64,000 bases of DNA, from the NCBI GenBank assembly GCA_012861695.1, contig JAAOOA010000187.1, positions 372,001 to 436,000 on the forward strand, written 5' to 3'. Every line of letters starts with the position of its first letter. Within the stretch, counting starts at the first letter, position 1. The notes beneath the pieces were generated by a model, which was not told the DNA's origin, did no database searches, and worked only from the letters and a program-made list of their open reading frames with translations. Source of the stretch: Trematomus loennbergii (Eukaryota; Chordata; Actinopteri; Perciformes; Nototheniidae). Positions 10,441-22,036 of the stretch are shown in pieces. Made by a program: the position numbers and the translations under genes.

Positions 10441-10779
10441 GACAGCCTCCTCGATAATCGATCCTCGACGAGCCTTTAGAGAAATTAGTTTTCCTTCAAG
10501 ACGGCGTGCCGCCATCCGTTTCCGGGTCGCTGCCGGAGGACCTGGGAGTCTGGGACGCGAAAATTATAGAAATGACAAACAGCTCATTTCGGAGGACTCG
10601 CTTGACGCCGGGACGACCGGCTGCCCTCCCCGACGGGCGCACGGACGCGAGGGCCCGCTCATCACTGCGCGCACTTCTGCGACCGCAGTTTTAATTATTT
10701 GTTATTAGATATTAATAGGAGGATGTGCAAAACAGACAAACTAATAAGGCTTTATTTAAACATTAAAGAATACTTTAGG
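10441..10779. other. CpG-rich stretch without recognisable gene
   Basis: Between about 10490 and 10690 the sequence is rich in CpG (for example GACGCCGGGACGACCGG) unlike its AT-rich neighbours. Open frames exist in two phases, but their translations are arginine-rich low-complexity text typical of GC-rich non-coding DNA. A promoter or first-exon relic of an element is possible; nothing proves it. Confidence 0.35.
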
Positions 10780-11075
10780 TTAACCTGTTAACCCCCGAGC
10801 CTGTTTTCCAGGTCTCAGGCTCGAAAATGACATTTCCAGAACAAATGACCATAACTACACTTCTAAAAGGGGAAAATTAATAATCTTTATTCTCAAAGTA
10901 ATGATAAACCTGTGAGTTGGATGTAGAACAGTCAGAATCAATATAGATGTTTTTTATTTTAAAGAAAATTCAGATTGAACATAGTAAAAAACTGTAAATT
11001 ATAGTGTCTGTCCAAAAATGCTTTTTACTTATAGTGAAAACTACCCTTGGATGATGGGTTAGTAGACTAAAAGCT
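10780..11075 (+). mobile_element. TTAA element family T, truncated left end
   Basis: Begins TTAACCTGTTAACCCC and matches about 290 bp of the left end of the complete copy at 38572-39755 (shared GGTCTCAGGCTCGAAAATGAC, then TGATAAACCTGTGAGTTGGA). Similarity stops abruptly at about 11075, within the shared phrase AGTAGACTAAAAGCTT. Confidence 0.75.
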
Positions 11076-11225
11076 TGATAAATGTCTTCTCAAGCACCAA
11101 CTATCTAATATCTCGCCTGATTGTTGGCACTTGACAATCACCTTCCCTGAATTTGACTCAGGTGTAACTAAAGTCTGATTTAAGGGTTGTTTATATTTCA
11201 CATCATTAACCAGAATGTGGTCTAG

Positions 11226-11952
11226 TTAAAGGAGAGGTGTCATGGCCATTTCCACTGATCATAATTCCATTGTTGAGGTATACTAAATAGATTTATACTG
11301 TGCATTTTTCCAAACTCACATTGGTTTCTCATACAGCATCTCTGTAAACTACTTGTATTCACTGAATTTCACTCTCTGCCTTTAACGGCTCGTTGTAGCT
11401 CCCAAAGCTCCAGCCCCCACCCTCCCTGTGAGCACAGTGTGCTCTGATTGGTCGGGACGTTGTGAATCGCGGAGGTGTTGTTTCCTTGTTTAGGATACAT
11501 AGCGAAACACAGCCAAACTCATCCTGAGCACACACAAAGTCACAGCCGAAGTAAAAACAATAAGTGTGGCTTGATATTGAGTAAGAAAAAGGTTGATAAA
11601 CGCTGTGAGAATGGGTCTGCAGGAATTTCGCCGCGATCCCAACTGTCTGTTATCAGCCTGCAGCCAGGGAGGAGAAATCAGCTGAGCTGCCTGCTCCGTG
11701 CACACAGATGTGTGTGTGAGGAAGTCCGTGGATGGTCAATTTGGACCAATCAGCGGGGGCTTAACGTAACGGCTCCGCGGACGTAACGTAACGGCTCCAC
11801 GGATTGGTCCATTTCGTTCCGGGTACGGCTTGACATCATGCCGTCCCGGAAGAATCAAATGGACAATGACGTATCTCCAACGAGGCGTTTTGGGGAGGTA
11901 TTTTCTGTGTTAGAGTTTTACTCGCTACAGGGTGTACTTTGAGGGTTTTGTA
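11226..11952 (+). mobile_element. TTAA element family E, right end truncated
   Basis: Starts with TTAAAGGAGAGGTGTCATGG and runs closely parallel to the full copy at 41791-43756, but without that copy's inserted hAT element; its CCTGAGCACACAC at about 11523 is the empty site. Similarity ends at about 11952 in TTTGAGGGTTTTG, so the right TIR is missing. Confidence 0.8.
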
Positions 11953-12919
11953 GATGTGTCATATTTAATGCAGCCAAACCGTGTATTACAATGTCGTTAT
12001 GTGATGACTTCCAAAGAGAAAAGCAAGCACACTCGGAATAAAGTATTATTTAAAAAAAAAAAAGGTTTTCGGATCGCATAAAACTAAAAAATTAAAGTAT
12101 TTCGTGAGGCCTTCTAAAATGTTTTTAAATATAACTAGGGTTCTAGTTGAAGAGTTTGTAAATAAACATGAACCCAAGCTGTTGCCTGGCAACGCAATCG
12201 CACAACGTCACGTCCGTTAATTCCACAACCACACACATTACATGGATTAACATCGATTTAATACATTAATGTAGCCTTTGTTTCTGCTAAAAGAGGTGTC
12301 GACCAGCTGGGGCAACAAGAAAATCGGCGAAATCGAGTGTGACTATTACAAAATAAATAATTATTATATTAATATTGACAATAACAACCGACCGTCGTGG
12401 TAGAGCATTTGCTTGGCATCTCCGGGTATTTCTCCACTGGTTGGGCCATGTTAACAATACCGTGTAACTGTCACGTTTGAAGGGACAAAATTGTGACATC
12501 TTCACGTCTCCCAGCATGGTAAATCGTCACATGTTCACGTCTTGCAGTGATACCGGGTTGGCTAAATTAGCTATTACCAGTTCCTGTTGGCAGGGTCCCC
12601 CTTGACAAGCAGACTACCACACTGGATAACTTTATGAAGAAGAATTAAAAACCTAATAATTCTCAGAGCATTACTGGAGTTACAAAAATACATTTTTGCT
12701 TTGATTTCTAGGTGGATTTAATACACATTTATTTGGGATGTATGCGTTCAAATCTTTCCGAAGTGAGACTAAGGGAAGGAGTGCAATTTTGGCTCTAATT
12801 GCTTCAATGAGGTGATTCATGTTTTAATCTACAATAAATGCTGCATGTCACAGCCACTGTGCTTCAGCTCCCAGTGCTGATTGGGTTGGTGACTGGACCA
12901 AAATTGGTGGGCAAAAATC
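11953..12919. other. Intervening DNA, nothing recognisable
   Basis: AT-rich sequence with an A-run near 12052-12063. No convincing open frame or terminal repeat. A GTGGTAGAGCATTTG phrase at about 12394 recalls a tRNA-derived SINE but lacks a B box. Confidence 0.4.
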
Positions 12920-15900
12920 ATAGACTGTATATATAAATGGACGTAGGGTCCGTGACGTCACCCATAGGATTCTGCAGAGAAGTTCCAGAGCTAGCTGAAG
13001 CTACCAAGCTAAGCTAACATGCTCCCCATCTGCACACTGCCGTCGCATTTTACGTTTCTAAGGTAAGCAGACATGAGACTATTCAGCAAAACTATAAATA
13101 ATAATCTAAGTTGAGTTTTTAGCATAATACTTCAGAATCTTAAAATCCCTTAACGTTTGTATGCAATTGTGCTAAATTAAACACTAGAATCAAGCAAATA
13201 TTAATATGTTTGCATGACATTAGTTATTTATATTTTGCCATCACTTAATTATACGTTTAATACATTTAAGTTAAGCTAAGGTACATGTGATGGTAGCTAG
13301 TTAGTGCTCTTACCTGTGAGGCCTCCTCCAAACAGCATAATAACCAGACTGTATCATTAAAACTACAAGTACCAGTTCTAGATCCTTGACTTTAGACAAA
13401 CAATTCAAAAGACAAAATGTATTTAAAGACCAATCTTTATTTGAAGGTGCCTCTTAACCTGAGATATTAGTTATACAGTAATAGTATTGACAATCTAAAA
13501 AAACTGAGCAACTCAACGGTTCACTTTTATATTTCTTATTGTCTAAAGCATTTATTATTTTCATTTTTCCCCTCTCATATTCAGTGTGGATGGATTGAGA
13601 CAGCGTGGTGTCCAGAGAGCTGCAGAGACTTCAGAGAGAAACCTCCGTGTGATGGATGTCCTGTCTGTTGGTTTGGCGGGAGAGGACTGAGGGTCTTTCG
13701 TCTGTGAGGAGGACCAGACCTGATGGAGGAGCCCATGCATAGCTGATACCACCTGATCAGGCCTAGTCTGTCACTTTATTTGACTAAATGTGTTTACTTA
13801 TACATTTAATAGGTTTACACTTTCTGTCCATATGTGCTTTTTATTTAAAACATGTTTGATTAACTTTTGGTTCACATTTCAATAAATTAAATTTGCACTA
13901 GCACTCCTTTTGTCCATTATTCTTACTGAAAATGTTAGATTACACATTCACATCCGACTGAAGATTGGCCCCATTTATTTGCGTTGCAAACTCTGCGGTA
14001 CAAGGTACATGTTGTGAAGCTCATAAGTGAGGCAAATAGAAATAATCAGCTGATGGAGTGTAGATGTGGAAATAGGTGCATTCGATCAGCTGACTGTGTT
14101 TTCACAATAAAAGTAGTTTCTTAGTGAATGTCCTGTACTGGTCTTAACATCTCATAACATCAGCTTTTAATTTTCCTCTTGGATGTTTTCTTGACCCTCG
14201 AGAAAGAGGAGATGCTGAGTCGTGTCTTTCAGGCATGTCCTTTCCTAACAAAAATTACAGGAAACATAAAACATATTATTGCAGAACAAGTGTGTTATTT
14301 ATGAAAGAGGTGTGTTTGTGTTTAGGGGCTGTAGATATGTAATGTTTTTTTTTTATTTCAACAGTGAGCTACAAAGACAATCAGATTATGAATGAACAGT
14401 ATGAAATTCATCAACATTGAAATGTATTTTATTATCAAAATAATATTTAACTGTTATTAAAACAAGCTTGCTCTGTTGTCTCACTGAAAGAATAACTTTT
14501 ACCACGTTTTTACAGACAATATTGAGAGATAAATAGCAGTTGTCACTATGCGTTAAATATCTTTGCCTTCAATACATTAAATTAGAAAGCTGACAGTCAT
14601 ATTGCTTGTTAACATCTAAATGTAACCCTTTGCATGGAAAAAACCCTCAACTTCACTGATGTGTAGGTGATCTAGTATTTAGTATTGTTTAATGGAATGT
14701 ATATCAGTGTATTAAAGTCAATACTTCATTTATTTAAACCAATATCTTTCTTGATTCTTTGTACAGTATGAAAAAAGAGTATTTGTACCTGTGCTGAAGT
14801 TCACTGCTGTGAGGAGTCCAGTTCTGTCTCTCACTCTCTGGTCCAGCCTGTCTGCATCACCTGGACACTTTAAACAAACAGATATATATGTAAAGAACCA
14901 TGTGTACAAACAATATAACTTATTATCTTCTGTTGAACATGTTGGATTGTGTATTGTCCGAGTCAGGGTCCTTTTTATTTTACTGTAACTTTGGAAGTTG
15001 TGTTACCAATGCTTACTGTTTATTTGATACCAATTTGGTAATGCAATTAATAAAAACAACAAGGTTTGGGTTCGTTCTTCAGATGACTGTGACGTTAACG
15101 TGTAAGCTCAATAATGAACTCCAGCTCAACCAACCATATTGTAATATCTAAGTAATCATCTTGAAATATGACATTAATAATTGTAATATACACACATCTT
15201 ATTGTGAGGTTGATTTCACATACACTACTTCGACGTTAGCTTGTCTACATACTTGAGCATAGCCAATTTAAATTAACCTTAGCGATGCATACAGTTCCTA
15301 CCTACATAATAAAATATCTCTCTAAGTTACAAGGATGACCTTATTTTATCAACCTCAAACAGAAGCCTTTTGTTCTACAGTATTATCCCACTTAACGCTT
15401 AACACTTGTCTATTTCGTTTTAACCTTTATATATACAGTCTATGGTTTTAAGTTAACTTGGAGGCTAAGATTAGCATCGTTAGCACCGATGTAGCTACCA
15501 CTCGCTTACACGCTAACCCAAGCCTTAACATTCATTACGTAGCTGATTGAAATCATAAACACATAAATAAAGTACTCGAATTTCACTTACCGCAAAACGG
15601 CATTCATGCACCGTCTGTTTTAACCGCAGAGCGAGTCACAATAGTCCGATATATAAGCATGAAGAACAAACAAACACGGCCGGGGTCAAGTTGTGTTCCC
15701 TGGATGAACTGAGCAGGCAGAGTCCCTGTAGCTTCACGGAGACGGAGCAGCTAGCAGAGAGACAAGAAGCTAACAGCAGCAGTCACTTGACAGAGCTGTC
15801 ACTCAATGTGACCACGCCCTAATTTATGCAAAAACTTTAAGACCTAATATAAATAAAAGGGTCATGTTAGAAAACAATTCACTCACAGATTCATAATCAT

Positions 15901-16117
15901 GAAGGTGGAATCTAACTATATACATAATAATATTTATTGCATCCAGGGCTAGAAACGTTTTTTTTCTGCTGTGAAATTGGGCATTTTAACATGGGGGTCT
16001 ATGGAAATTGCTCCTTTCTGCAGTCAGCGCCTATCGGCCAATATATGAACTGCAGTTTGTGGCACTTCCGTATTGGCGTCCCGGCTCTTCCCCAGAGTTT
16101 GCCGCTTGGCAAAAATA
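12920..16117 (+). mobile_element. Large element family R, copy 1
   Basis: Starts with CATAGACTGTATATATAAA at 12920, a terminus common in fish DNA transposons, and ends within TTTGCCGCTTGGC. Most of it is repeated in inverted order at 55722-60590, including blocks around 13585-13742, 14770-14990, 15595-15740 and 15950-16110. Two blocks look like exons: 14795-14865 on the minus strand ends CTTCAGCACAG|GTAC at a good splice donor, and 13585 follows CTCATATTCAG. Both are conserved between copies but neither encodes a protein I recognise. The right terminus, present in copy 2, is missing here. Superfamily unknown. Confidence 0.6.
15417..15452. repeat. 20-mer TIR-like insert flanked by direct repeats
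   Basis: CTTTATATATACAGTCTATG (15425-15444) is flanked by GTTTTAAC and GTTTTAAG. The other R copy lacks this block (56536-56556), reading straight through. The same 20-mer, flanked by a different 9-bp repeat, occurs at 55722-55741, and its complement starts R at 12920. Confidence 0.7.
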
Positions 16118-16216
16118 CAATAACTGACTTCCTGTTGTTTTATGAACACTGGTACTCGCCTTTTCTTTTTCACCTGACACGGTCAAGGGCCACATCATTT
16201 CTCTTGCGAAGCAGCA

Positions 16217-16640
16217 AGGAGCACTACTCTTCGTAGTCTTACACTGTGTTTGTGTTTTTCTTTGATCTTATTTATTTTGTAGTCTTAATGTCTTTCTTTA
16301 TATATGATATGTCTCTTTACAGTCATGTTGGGTGCCTTTGTAGTCTGTTTGTAGTCATTTTTCATCTCTGTTGTTGTTTTGCTTATTTTCATAGTCGTTA
16401 TGAAGTTATTGTGGTCATTTAGTGTCTTTTTGCAGCTGGTTTGCATCTCTTTGTAGTTTGTTTCTGATCTTTTTGTATCTTTTAGCAGCTGTTTTGAATG
16501 TTTTTTCCTTTGTTGTTTTAGTTGTAAGTCTTTTTGTGTCTCTTTGCAGTACATTTTCTTTCCTTTGTTGTAATTTTGAGTCTCTTCCTAGGTAGCTAGT
16601 GTCTCTCTGTGTGACACTTTGTAGGTATGCGACCCTGGGC
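16217..16640. repeat. Decayed minisatellite, about 20-22-bp unit
   Basis: Variants of TTTGTAGTC, TTTTTGTGTCTC and TTTGCAGC recur at intervals of roughly 20-22 bp over about 400 bp (for example 16340, 16355, 16428, 16450, 16528, 16545). Minus-strand open frames here (KETQKDLQLKQQ-like text) are products of the repeat, not a gene. Confidence 0.65.
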
Positions 16641-16779
16641 ATCAGAGGAGTTTTCCTTGCACCAGTGAGCAATGTGAGGTTGATAAAACAGAGGACAAAG
16701 TGAATTTATCTGATGGGATTATAGAAAATGGACAGCAGATAGACAGACTACGAGCTCCCTTGCAGTAAAGAGACCTGCT

Positions 16780-17407
16780 GTACACAAGTTTCACAGTTTT
16801 CTGGCTCTCCAAAATCGAGGTTCTTTCCGGGCCAACAACCGGGCTGAGTATGTTAAACTAGTAAGAGAATCGCTGGCAACTACAACAAAATGAACATATG
16901 TTACCGTGATTTAATTGTAATACACGTTTCAAAATGATGCCGAAGTAATAACATACTGATACCGGTTAGTAAAAACCATGAATTAATGCTTTGACAAGTC
17001 TGCAGACAAGACGGCAGGCGAAAAACCTTTTAAAATGCGTGTTTTCTGAATGGAGATCGGCTAAGCTAACGTTGTATATGCTCCGACCGTCCACACTCAC
17101 AACAACGGCCTATACAGACATAAATAAACCAGCGACTGTATTCGCCATGACACAGACAGTCTGTGGTTTGTACTTGTTTAACTTTTGTCTAGTTTCTGAA
17201 CAGATATGAGGAGCTTTGAGTGCTAACAGCTAACGGCTGATGTTGGTTTTGTGTTTCGCATTGAAGATGACGTCACGGCTCCACCTACACTGCGTTACTA
17301 TAGTTACTACCCCAGTTCCTAAACTGTAATGGAAACGCAGCATAAAGTGAGCCTGGCCTACCAAGGCCTAACTATACCGTACGAGGCCCTGCAGTGGAAA
17401 TGCGCCA
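16780..17407 (-). mobile_element. PIF/Harbinger family P, truncated copy
   Basis: On the minus strand it starts TGGCGCATTTCCACTGCAGG at 17407, with TTA just outside (17408-17410), and continues like the copy at 56619-58733: a subterminal TTTCCATTACAGTTTAGG, the GACGTCA region and the block ending at about 16790. It lacks the right TIR. It contains the uninterrupted form of the site where the hAT at 56729 inserted (ACTATAG at about 17299). Confidence 0.7.
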
Positions 17408-17410
17408 TTA

Positions 17411-19578
17411 GTGAGCTGAGAATGGTACTAAGGCCTGAAAGTGAATCACTAAGGTCACTCAAGTCAATACAAAACTGAATATTGAATTATTGTAATGCCT
17501 GTTGAACACATTTCAATTTGTTAACCAAAGAGAAACCATTTACAAAATACATTTAAAAAAATGTTTCCATTGTGGATGCACTGAATGTTAGACAGAAACT
17601 GAATTCCTACCATGGTAATACATTGAATATAATTAACACAATAACAGGTAATGCAGGTACATCTTCCACAGCAGTATAATCCTAATCAGATGGTGCCGAG
17701 TCTTGCACACTAGGTGGGTGGATGATAGCTTATGTCTGATTGGTGGGGGTCCTGGCAGGGCAGCGCTCTATTTTGGGTGTCCTTGGCATTTAGAAGCTTG
17801 AGAGGCTCAGGCATATTGTACTTTTGACCATTTTATCCACTGTGATACATGTGGAAAATAGTCTTATCTTAAAACAATTTCAAATTAAATATATAAGATT
17901 GTAATTCTTACTTTATATAATGACATTTATAAATATACAGGTTCTGAAAAATACATGGTTAAGATATTAGACAAATCATGGACACAGTCGATATAAGCCT
18001 GTAATTTTGAGTCAGATCAAATGCCTCCTGAAGGCCTGCTCAAATGTTTTTTTTTCACAGACTTTGTAACTAACACAAGTTACTGTATGAAATGCTGAAC
18101 AAAAGTGTGTGAACTGTCTGACCTTCAATTGTGTTAGACAGAGGACCTTGGCTCGTACTGAAGAAACCATTTCAAGTGTACTGTGAATTAAACGAGAAGA
18201 TAAGATCAGCCTTATTGTACCCTGGAGGAAAATGGTATTTTGCTGAGCCACAGCCGCCCAGAACAACTTGTCCTATGTCATCCCAGATCAAGATGATCTT
18301 GAGAAACTTTAAGGTGTGAGTCTTCGAATTCAGACCTGGTAGGCAACAGCGGATCGATAAACATAGTGATGTCAGAAAAATGGATGCACAGCTGCAGTCT
18401 ACTGCTACAAGCTGCTTGCTTTGTAGTTGCTGTTTGTTTATGTATTTCAACTTGTTGGGCAATTTAAACGGAATATGTTAGTCACAGAATACATGAGAAA
18501 CCCTTTGACGGGATAAGACAAACATTAGTGTAACCGATTCCTTGCAGTCCTGAAACTCACATTTAAACAGACTTGAACTTGAGTGCTCCTTATCAAAATA
18601 CATTTGCAAAGTATGGTGCAAATAAGCAAATTGCAGAAATGTAGATGTCATTAGCTTCCAGACAGTTTTTTATATTTGGAACACATTTCACCCTCATATA
18701 GGCATTTTTAGAGCAAAAACTGCAACAGCTAAACAAAATGCAGCTAGATTGCTGTCCTTAGAAATGAATTCACACGTTTAGTCACAAGGTTTGTTTACTG
18801 ACATGTTTTTTGCTATAGACAGAACAAAGTCAGCACACTTCAGGCATTACCTTGGGCCTTATGTTTGAGTGGGACCAAGTTCATGATCAGCAGTAGGATT
18901 TCATCATAGCCTTTTAAGAGCCTTCAGGTGGTCACGGTCAGGTTGTGTGGTTTCCATCACAGTGTGTTTTACGTCTTTATACATGGATTCTAAAAAGAAG
19001 TGGACGTAACCCTAATGATTTACTGACCACCGTTTTGAAGTCTCTAGCTTTTCCTTTTTGTCCGTCAACACATTTCTTTTTAGAGCCTGAAGAGGGAATA
19101 TTTGGACGAAAGGCTGGAGCATGAACATGTCAATCACAAATAGTCTACTTCTTCACCTGTCAAATAAAATATGGAGAAAACTGTTTTCAAGCAATGAAAT
19201 GAAACATAATGGTAGGCCTCCTGTGATTGACTCAAATGGCGGAGTTTCATGTGGGATATAGAGCGGTTGTTATTTCCACACCAGTCCAGCATTCACACAA
19301 ACTGCACCCTCTACGCTTCAGTTGAACAGTACTAAACTAAAAAGGTATGAAAGCACTCTGAATTGCACCCAACAAGTTATACATCAAAGCACAAAATGGT
19401 ACCACGAATGCTGAAGCCTGAGAAAGCCTGGAAAACGTATTTAGCATTATGTTACTTTCATTGGCATGAATAGGGTGCTGTCTTTATCCATCCATGAATC
19501 ATCCAAGCAATCAAATAGGGCCACTTAGTTTGTGACTGCAAAAATAAGATGATCCACAGACACAACATTATGAGATAA
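17411..19578. other. AT-rich DNA without recognisable gene
   Basis: No convincing coding sequence. At about 18198-18250 the phrase GATAAGATCAGCCTTATTGT followed by a GGAGGAAAAT motif resembles the degenerate 3' end of a fish LINE. The rest has no clear repeat ends. Confidence 0.4.
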
Positions 19579-19586
19579 GTGTAATG

Positions 19587-20578
19587 CAGTGACGTGCGGT
19601 GAGGTTCATGGCTGGTGAGGCACTGACTCAGATTTACAAATATTATATTTTGACCTTAATCGAAATATTCGGTTATTTTCAAAAGCTTTTTTAGTCTGAT
19701 GCTTCGATTCATTTTAAACAGACCGTTCAACAAAAGGATACCCAAAATCTAAATATTGGATTGTTCTTTCTTAGTAAGATCCCATTTTCATTACAGTTGT
19801 GGTCTTACCTTGACTTGAAGATGAATAGAAGTCCATGCTATCCTTCTGGACAACAATCTCTATTACTTTTTTGTAAAAGTCCTCCTTATCTTCCTGTAGT
19901 TGCAAAAGTCTAGTTTGTTGTTTGCGTCTACCGTCTCTGCGTAGAATTACAGTAGCAACAAGAACCTGTGGGCTCACGTGCGCCCCCTTCAGTGCGGCAG
20001 AGGTTATGGCTGCCTCCCCTGGTGCTTTTTTCACTGCGGTTGTATGATGAGACCAGCGAGCCTAAATATCATATATACGTGAAATAAGTTATTTAGAGAC
20101 TATGGATGGCGAGGATAAATGTAATAAAGGGATCTACAAACATTACATTGGTGACATACAGTGAGATGGTAACAGGCATGCGCTTAGGGCCCGCTTTCCA
20201 GCCAGTTTCTGTGGGGTGACGCATTCTGAGGTGAGGCAGATCTCATCTGTGCCTCACCTTACCCCACAGTAACTGGCTTGAGCGCGCTCACAAAATAAGT
20301 GCCCGCGCTAAATTAGTGCCCGCGCTCCAGCAAGTTACTGTGGGCTTACGAGAGGCAGAGCTCGTCCTGCTTCACTTCTCATCGCTCCCGTAGCGGAGCT
20401 CGGCAAATTTGCTGATTTTGACTATAAAAAGCAATTGGAATCATACATAAATCACACTTACAACACAGATCAGTGGAGACATTTTATTATTATTACTATT
20501 TAGTTTATCTTTAGTTGTTTTTCCGTTACATTGGAGTATGACAGGTGAGGCTCTGCCTCCCCTGACTGCACGTCGCTG
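19587..20578. mobile_element. Non-autonomous hAT element with 8-bp duplication
   Basis: Ends are CAGTGACGTGCGGTGAGG (19587) and CCCCTGACTGCACGTCGCTG (20578), imperfect inverted repeats. The target duplication GTGTAATG is perfect at 19579-19586 and 20579-20586, the mark of hAT transposition. The 992-bp interior has an inverted GGTGAGGCAG/CTGTGCCTCACC pair near 20230-20260. A minus-strand frame at 19771-20034 has no recognisable domain. Confidence 0.9.
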
Positions 20579-20590
20579 GTGTAATGTGCC

Positions 20591-22036
20591 TTAACCTGTT
20601 AAGACCTGGGGCCTCATTTATAACGCCTTGCGTAGGATTGACGTGGGAAGGTTGCTTACGTAGTACAAAGCAAAATATAAGTACAGAAATTTTCCGACAT
20701 TTTCCGATTCACAAAACATTGCGTCCTACGCCTGTTTCCCTTTATAAATCACAATCGACTCCTAACACCCATATTTGCCTTAAAGAAACGCCCATTCATT
20801 CATTCATTTTGACTGACTGCATGAAGAAGATCGCAGGAAATTACGACAGAACAGCTAAAAAAGACATCTCACACCGTGTCAGATTTGGGTTATTTTGGGG
20901 AGGTCGAGATAAATCATATTGTTTGGTGGATGCAGTTTGAACCAGAGTAGCAGCATGGAGGTTGGATCGTCACCAAAATGAATAAATAAGTGGTCCGAAA
21001 AAGTTAATGACAAAAAAAATACACATAACCTGACCTTCCTCAGGCAGTGTGTTTGTCCCGGGGACAGGAGACACCCCCTTGATGAGAAACTGTAAGAAAT
21101 GATCGGGGAATCCCTCCGGAGTGGAGTCATGACGACTGGATCTGAATTATTTTTGTTGTATTTGGTGGTTTGTGTTCCAGCTGTCGATCAGCAACTATAT
21201 ATCCATAATCCACCAGTTAAAGGCAATACAACTAATGGGTTGTGTTATATTAGCTGTACAATTTACCACATATGGTGTTCTTAGTTTCCATACCTCCTGT
21301 GTTTTACGAGCGACTTATCAAGTCTTGGCAAACGGCATAAAACACGATTAAACGTGATAGTATATAAAACCATGCTCGTATCTACAACCTATAGAAATGC
21401 AAAACGGCGTCAGTTTAGACGTTATTCTGTCCTCCTGCTTACCGCATCATTTATGAGAAAACATTTCATAACATTAACACAACATATTCGAGGTGGTTTT
21501 AAATAACATATCCGTATTTATTTATTTCTCCAAGTTATGTTTTTGTGTGCACTGAGGAGTCTCAAACAGGCGTTTGTTTAATCATTTTAAGATTGGCTTT
21601 AATCAATGTTTGAAAATGAATTCTTCATATTTGATAAATGAGAGGTAACATTTTATTTATGGTATTATTTCCACATATTTCTCTCCATTCTTCCTTCTGC
21701 CAACGGTGTCGTAGTTTTCTCGTCTCTCCCGTTGTTGTGCTTAGTGCGTACGCATGGGTTAGAGTTTGCGTGGAGGACCGCACATTTTCCCATCAAGTTA
21801 GTATTTTATAAATCGCAAACATTGCGTAGAAACTGGCGTACGCCATTTTTTGAGTGTATATCCCTTTATAAATGAGGCCCCAGAGCCTGTTTTTCAGGTC
21901 TCAGGCTCGAAAATGACATTCCCAGAACAAATGACCATATCTTCCCTTCTAAAAGGGTTAAATTAATAATCTTTGTTCTCAAAGTAATGATAAACCTGTG
22001 AGTTGGATGTAGAAAAGTCAGAATCAATATAGATGT
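20591..22036 (+). mobile_element. TTAA element family T, split and truncated
   Basis: Begins TTAACCTGTTAAGACC at 20591, only a few bases after the hAT duplication. It is interrupted by a 1.27-kb TIR element at 20608, then continues at 21882 with AGCCTGTTTTTCAGGTCTCA for about 155 bp, and is finally cut off at 22036 by an L2 LINE. The match is to 38572-38760 of the complete copy. Confidence 0.8.
20608..21881. mobile_element. TIR element nested in family T (Harbinger-like ends)
   Basis: Perfect 16-bp ends: GGGGCCTCATTTATAA at 20608 and its complement TTATAAATGAGGCCCC at 21866-21881. Such ends are common on fish PIF/Harbinger MITEs, but a clean target duplication is not readable, so the superfamily is provisional. 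The interior has several CGTACGC-like phrases near the ends and no recognisable protein. Confidence 0.7.

Noticed and set aside
10280..10708. 142-codon open frame through the CpG-rich block
   Set aside because: Starts inside a tandem repeat, is Arg/Pro/Ser-rich low-complexity text, and a second frame is equally open; no recognisable domain.
12394..12440. GTGGTAGAGCATTTG, reminiscent of the 5' half of a tRNA or a tRNA-derived SINE
   Set aside because: No matching acceptor stem, anticodon arm or B box (GGTTCRANNCC) follows at the right distance; the match is too short.
16285..16672. Lys/Thr-rich minus-strand frames
   Set aside because: They are translation products of the decayed minisatellite.
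18131..18319. Open frame with ALLYPGGKWYFAEPQPP
   Set aside because: The underlying DNA looks like a degenerate LINE 3' tail (GATAAGATCAGCC); the protein has no recognisable family and the opposite strand is also open.
20584..20940. 118-codon frame spanning the junction of two elements
   Set aside because: It starts in the hAT target duplication and crosses family T into the nested TIR element, so it cannot be one gene.
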